Origin: Alphaproteobacteria bacterium
GTDB taxonomy: Bacteria > Pseudomonadota > Alphaproteobacteria > DSM-16000 > Inquilinaceae
Length of the DNA: 64,000 bases
Assembly (NCBI GenBank): GCA_028284045.1
Contig: JANQSN010000063.1
Span: 1 to 64,000 of the forward strand
Direction: 5' to 3'
Shown here one piece after another: positions 61,834-64,000 of this stretch (position 1 is the first letter of the stretch; every line of letters starts with the position of its first letter). Made by a program: the position numbers and the translations under genes. Below the pieces are notes generated by a model. It did no database searches and was not told where the DNA came from. It was given only the letters and a program-made list of their open reading frames with translations.

Positions 61834-62454
61834 ATGACCCATCCCGAGATTCATCTGCATCAGGGCGACCTGCCCGAGGGCCTGACCCTCGGACCCGTCG
61901 TCGCCGTCGACACCGAGACCATGGGGCTCCGGCCGGAACGCGACCGGCTGTGCCTGGTCCAGCTCTCCGCCGGCGACGGCGTGGTGCATCTGGTACAGAT
62001 CGCCGCGGACCCCGCACCGGCACCCCGGCTGACCGCGCTGCTGGAGGACCCGGACGTCCTCAAGCTCTTCCACTATGCGCGCTTCGACGTCGCGGTGATG
62101 ATGGCGCATCTGAACGTCGCTTGCCGGCCGATCTACTGCACCAAGATTGCCAGCAAGCTGACCCGCACCTATACCGACCGGCACGGGCTGAAGGACCTGT
62201 GCCGGGAACTCCTTGGTATCGACGTGTCGAAGACGCAGCAGAGCTCCGACTGGGGGGCGGCGGCGCTGACCCCGCAGCAGCTCGAATACGCGGCCGGCGA
62301 CGTGCTCTACCTGCACCGCCTGCGCGAGCGCCTCGACGCCATGCTGGCACGCGAGCACCGGACGGCGCTGGCCGACGCCTGCTTCGAGTTCATCGCCACG
62401 CGCGCCGCCTTGGACCTGTCCGGCTGGCGCGACGAGGACATTTTCGCCCATTGA
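61834..62454 (+). CDS. Ribonuclease D-like 3'-5' exonuclease
   Basis: 206-residue DEDD nuclease. Exo I is VAVDTETMGL, Exo II is in the HYARFDVAVMM segment, and Exo III YAAGDVLYL carries Tyr and Asp. It lacks the HRDC domain of full-length RNase D, as is common in alphaproteobacteria. It trims RNA 3' ends. It lies 152 bases before kdsD, and this rnd-kdsD-lptC order recurs in alphaproteobacteria. Confidence 0.93.
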   Translation: MTHPEIHLHQGDLPEGLTLGPVVAVDTETMGLRPERDRLCLVQLSAGDGVVHLVQIAADPAPAPRLTALLEDPDVLKLFHYARFDVAVMMAHLNVACRPIYCTKIASKLTRTYTDRHGLKDLCRELLGIDVSKTQQSSDWGAAALTPQQLEYAAGDVLYLHRLRERLDAMLAREHRTALADACFEFIATRAALDLSGWRDEDIFAH

Positions 62455-62606
62455 CGACGGCGCGCCCGGCCGATTTGACGGCGCCGCGGGCCGGTTCCAT
62501 AGTCCGGCCGAGATAGACAGAACGATACGGTCCGCCCGACACCGGTCCCGTCGAGATGGGGCCGCAGTGACCCTTGCCCGGTGCGAACCGATCCCTTGGA
62601 GGCCCG

Positions 62607-63656
62607 ATGACCGCCGACCCCCGTCCCGCCGCCCTTGCCGAGGCTGCGGCACCGCCCGCCGGCGACCCGGCGATCGCCGAGGCGCGGCGCGTGCTGTCGA
62701 CCGAGGCGGCGGCCTTGACGGCGCTGATGGACACCGTCGACGGCCCGGCCTTCGCCCGGGCGCTGGAGGCGGTGGTGGCGTGCGCCGGCCGGGTCATCGT
62801 CACCGGCATCGGCAAGAGCGGCCATGTCGCCAACAAGATCGCCGCGACCCTGGCCTCGACCGGCACCCCGGCCTTCTACATCCATCCCAGTGAGGCCAGC
62901 CACGGCGATCTCGGCATGGTCACGCGCGACGACGTGGTCATCGCCCTGTCGAACTCCGGCAATACCGTGGAGCTGGCGGACATCCTCGCCTACACGCGGC
63001 GCTACGGGCAGCCGCTGATCGGCATCACCTCCCAGGCGCAGTCGACGATCTCGCAATATGCCGACATCCTTCTGGTCCTGCCCCCCGCACCGGAGGCATG
63101 CCCGCACGGCCTGGCGCCCACCACCTCCACGACGATGATGCTGGCGCTGGGCGACGCGCTGTCGATCGCCGCCCTCGACCGCCGCGGCTTCACCCGCGAC
63201 GACTACCGCGTGCTGCACCCGGGCGGCATGCTGGGCCGCCGGCTGCGCCGGGTGTCGGACCTGATGCATGGCGGCGACGCGGTGCCGCTGATCGCGCGCG
63301 ACTGCCCGGTGGGCGAGGCGATCTTGACCATGACGGCGAAGCATTTCGGTTGCGTCGGCGTGGTCGATGCCGACGGCCGGCTGGTCGGCATCATCACCGA
63401 CGGCGATCTGCGCCGGCACATGTCGCCGCCGGGTGCCGGCCGGCCGGGGGAGGGCGCGGCCGACCCGCTCCTGACACAATCGGCCGACAGGATCATGACC
63501 GCCAAGCCCCGCACCATCCGCGCCGACGCCCTGGCTGAGGAGGCGCTGCAGTCGATGAACGCCAATCAGATCACCAGCCTGTTCGTCGCCGGTGCCGACG
63601 GGCGCCCGCTGGGCATCGTGCATGTGCACGACTGCCTGCGCGCCGGACTGACATGA
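62607..63656 (+). CDS. kdsD: Arabinose-5-phosphate isomerase
   Basis: 349-residue sugar-phosphate isomerase with an SIS domain (about 45-180: VTGIGKSGHVANKIAATLASTGTPAF and SNSGNT) and two CBS domains (about 215-349). It converts ribulose-5-phosphate to arabinose-5-phosphate for KDO, an LPS inner-core sugar. ATG 62607 has TTGGAGG before it. Its stop overlaps the lptC start (ATGA), showing a linked LPS operon. Confidence 0.96.
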   Translation: MTADPRPAALAEAAAPPAGDPAIAEARRVLSTEAAALTALMDTVDGPAFARALEAVVACAGRVIVTGIGKSGHVANKIAATLASTGTPAFYIHPSEASHGDLGMVTRDDVVIALSNSGNTVELADILAYTRRYGQPLIGITSQAQSTISQYADILLVLPPAPEACPHGLAPTTSTTMMLALGDALSIAALDRRGFTRDDYRVLHPGGMLGRRLRRVSDLMHGGDAVPLIARDCPVGEAILTMTAKHFGCVGVVDADGRLVGIITDGDLRRHMSPPGAGRPGEGAADPLLTQSADRIMTAKPRTIRADALAEEALQSMNANQITSLFVAGADGRPLGIVHVHDCLRAGLT

Positions 63657-64000
63657 CCGACGGCCCGACCGACCCGCCGACCGGCGGCGCCGGCCCGGCC
63701 GATCCGCGTCCGGCCGATCCCAGCGCCGCCCGGGCAACGCGGCTGCGCCACTTCACGCCGCGCCCGCGCGCCCGGCTGGGCGGTGGGCGCTTCTACAGCC
63801 GGCTGGTCGGCGTCTCCAAGGTGGTGCTGCCGATCCTGGCACTGGCCGGCCTCGGCGTGACCGTGTGGTGGGAGCAGGTGCGCGAGATCACGGTGGCCGA
63901 GCCGATGCGGTCGACCGATCTCCTCGCCGAGTTCGGGCCGACCGACGGCAGCGGGTCCGCCGCCGGGGACGAGGTGATGAACCCCCGGTTCGAGAGTGTC
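63653..64000 (+). CDS. lptC: LPS export protein LptC (partial, cut by window edge)
   Basis: The first 116 residues of LptC. A Pro/Ala-rich cytoplasmic tail (about 1-50) leads into one membrane helix (KVVLPILALAGLGVTVWW) and then the start of the periplasmic beta-jellyroll (MNPRFESV at the window end). LptC links the LptBFG ATPase to LptA in LPS transport. The ATG overlaps the kdsD stop by four bases. The frame stays open to base 64000. Confidence 0.88.
   Translation, partial: MTDGPTDPPTGGAGPADPRPADPSAARATRLRHFTPRPRARLGGGRFYSRLVGVSKVVLPILALAGLGVTVWWEQVREITVAEPMRSTDLLAEFGPTDGSGSAAGDEVMNPRFESV

Overview
The window is GC-rich chromosomal DNA of an alphaproteobacterium, probably Rhodospirillales-like. 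This is inferred from gene content and order: a ribonuclease D - KdsD - LptC run at the right edge, ftsK close to lolA, a glnK-amtB operon behind a sigma-54-type promoter, GbsR-like and LysR regulators beside transporters, and two large chemoreceptors that imply motility. No rRNA, integrase or transposase gene was seen. One tRNA gene (tRNA-Leu, anticodon CAG) lies near 50.0 kb. Coding density is high. The long open frames antisense to the listed genes are GC-skew shadows and are left out.

Layout. 0.1-6.2 kb: secreted hypothetical, chemoreceptor, FMN reductase, then a GbsR-like regulator divergent from a SLAC1/TehA-type anion channel with a near-ideal operator between them. 6.2-13.4 kb: probable methylated-amine catabolic block (peptide-type solute-binding protein, dimethylglycine/sarcosine dehydrogenase-like flavoenzyme, non-pyrrolysine MttB-family methyltransferase, LysR). 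13.5-18.8 kb: Fic protein, small ribbon-helix-helix protein, glyoxalase, two-subunit GMC dehydrogenase, GNAT. 18.8-24.7 kb: palindromic mobile-type repeat, ZapE-like ATPase, LysR, a structured RNA with a strong terminator (6S-like), FkbM methyltransferase and a repeat-built membrane protein. 25.3-38.9 kb: housekeeping (rnhA, homoserine kinase, polA, peroxiredoxin, YqgE, lolA, ftsK) mixed with an SDR, two glutamine amidotransferases, a sterol-desaturase-type enzyme and a PLP dehydratase. 39.0-40.9 kb: DUF2188 protein and an Xre-ImmA / PIN toxin-antitoxin-like pair. 41.0-46.9 kb: amtB-glnK, UbiH-type monooxygenase, DNA-alkylation-repeat protein, thpR, folB. 46.9-49.9 kb: cobalamin-binding radical SAM enzyme next to a leader-type small protein, which looks like an undescribed RiPP (ribosomally made, modified peptide) pair. 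50.0-54.1 kb: tRNA-Leu with odd hairpin repeats, rsgA, second chemoreceptor. 54.1-59.7 kb: LysR, TRAP transporter and N-acyl-D-amino-acid deacylase. 59.7-61.8 kb: an AT-rich island with one large P-loop ATPase. 61.8-64.0 kb: rnd-like, kdsD, lptC (cut by the window edge).

How they work together. Four blocks look like working units: methyl-group removal from betaine/methylamine-type substrates; ammonium sensing and import (GlnK-AmtB); uptake and deacylation of N-acylated D-amino acids (TRAP + deacylase under LysR); and LPS inner-core supply and export (KdsD, LptC). The best candidates for new biology are the radical SAM/precursor pair at 46963-48919 and the AT-rich P-loop ATPase island at 59.7-61.8 kb. 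Next come the Xre-ImmA/PIN pair, the 44-residue-repeat membrane protein and the structured RNA at 21.7 kb.
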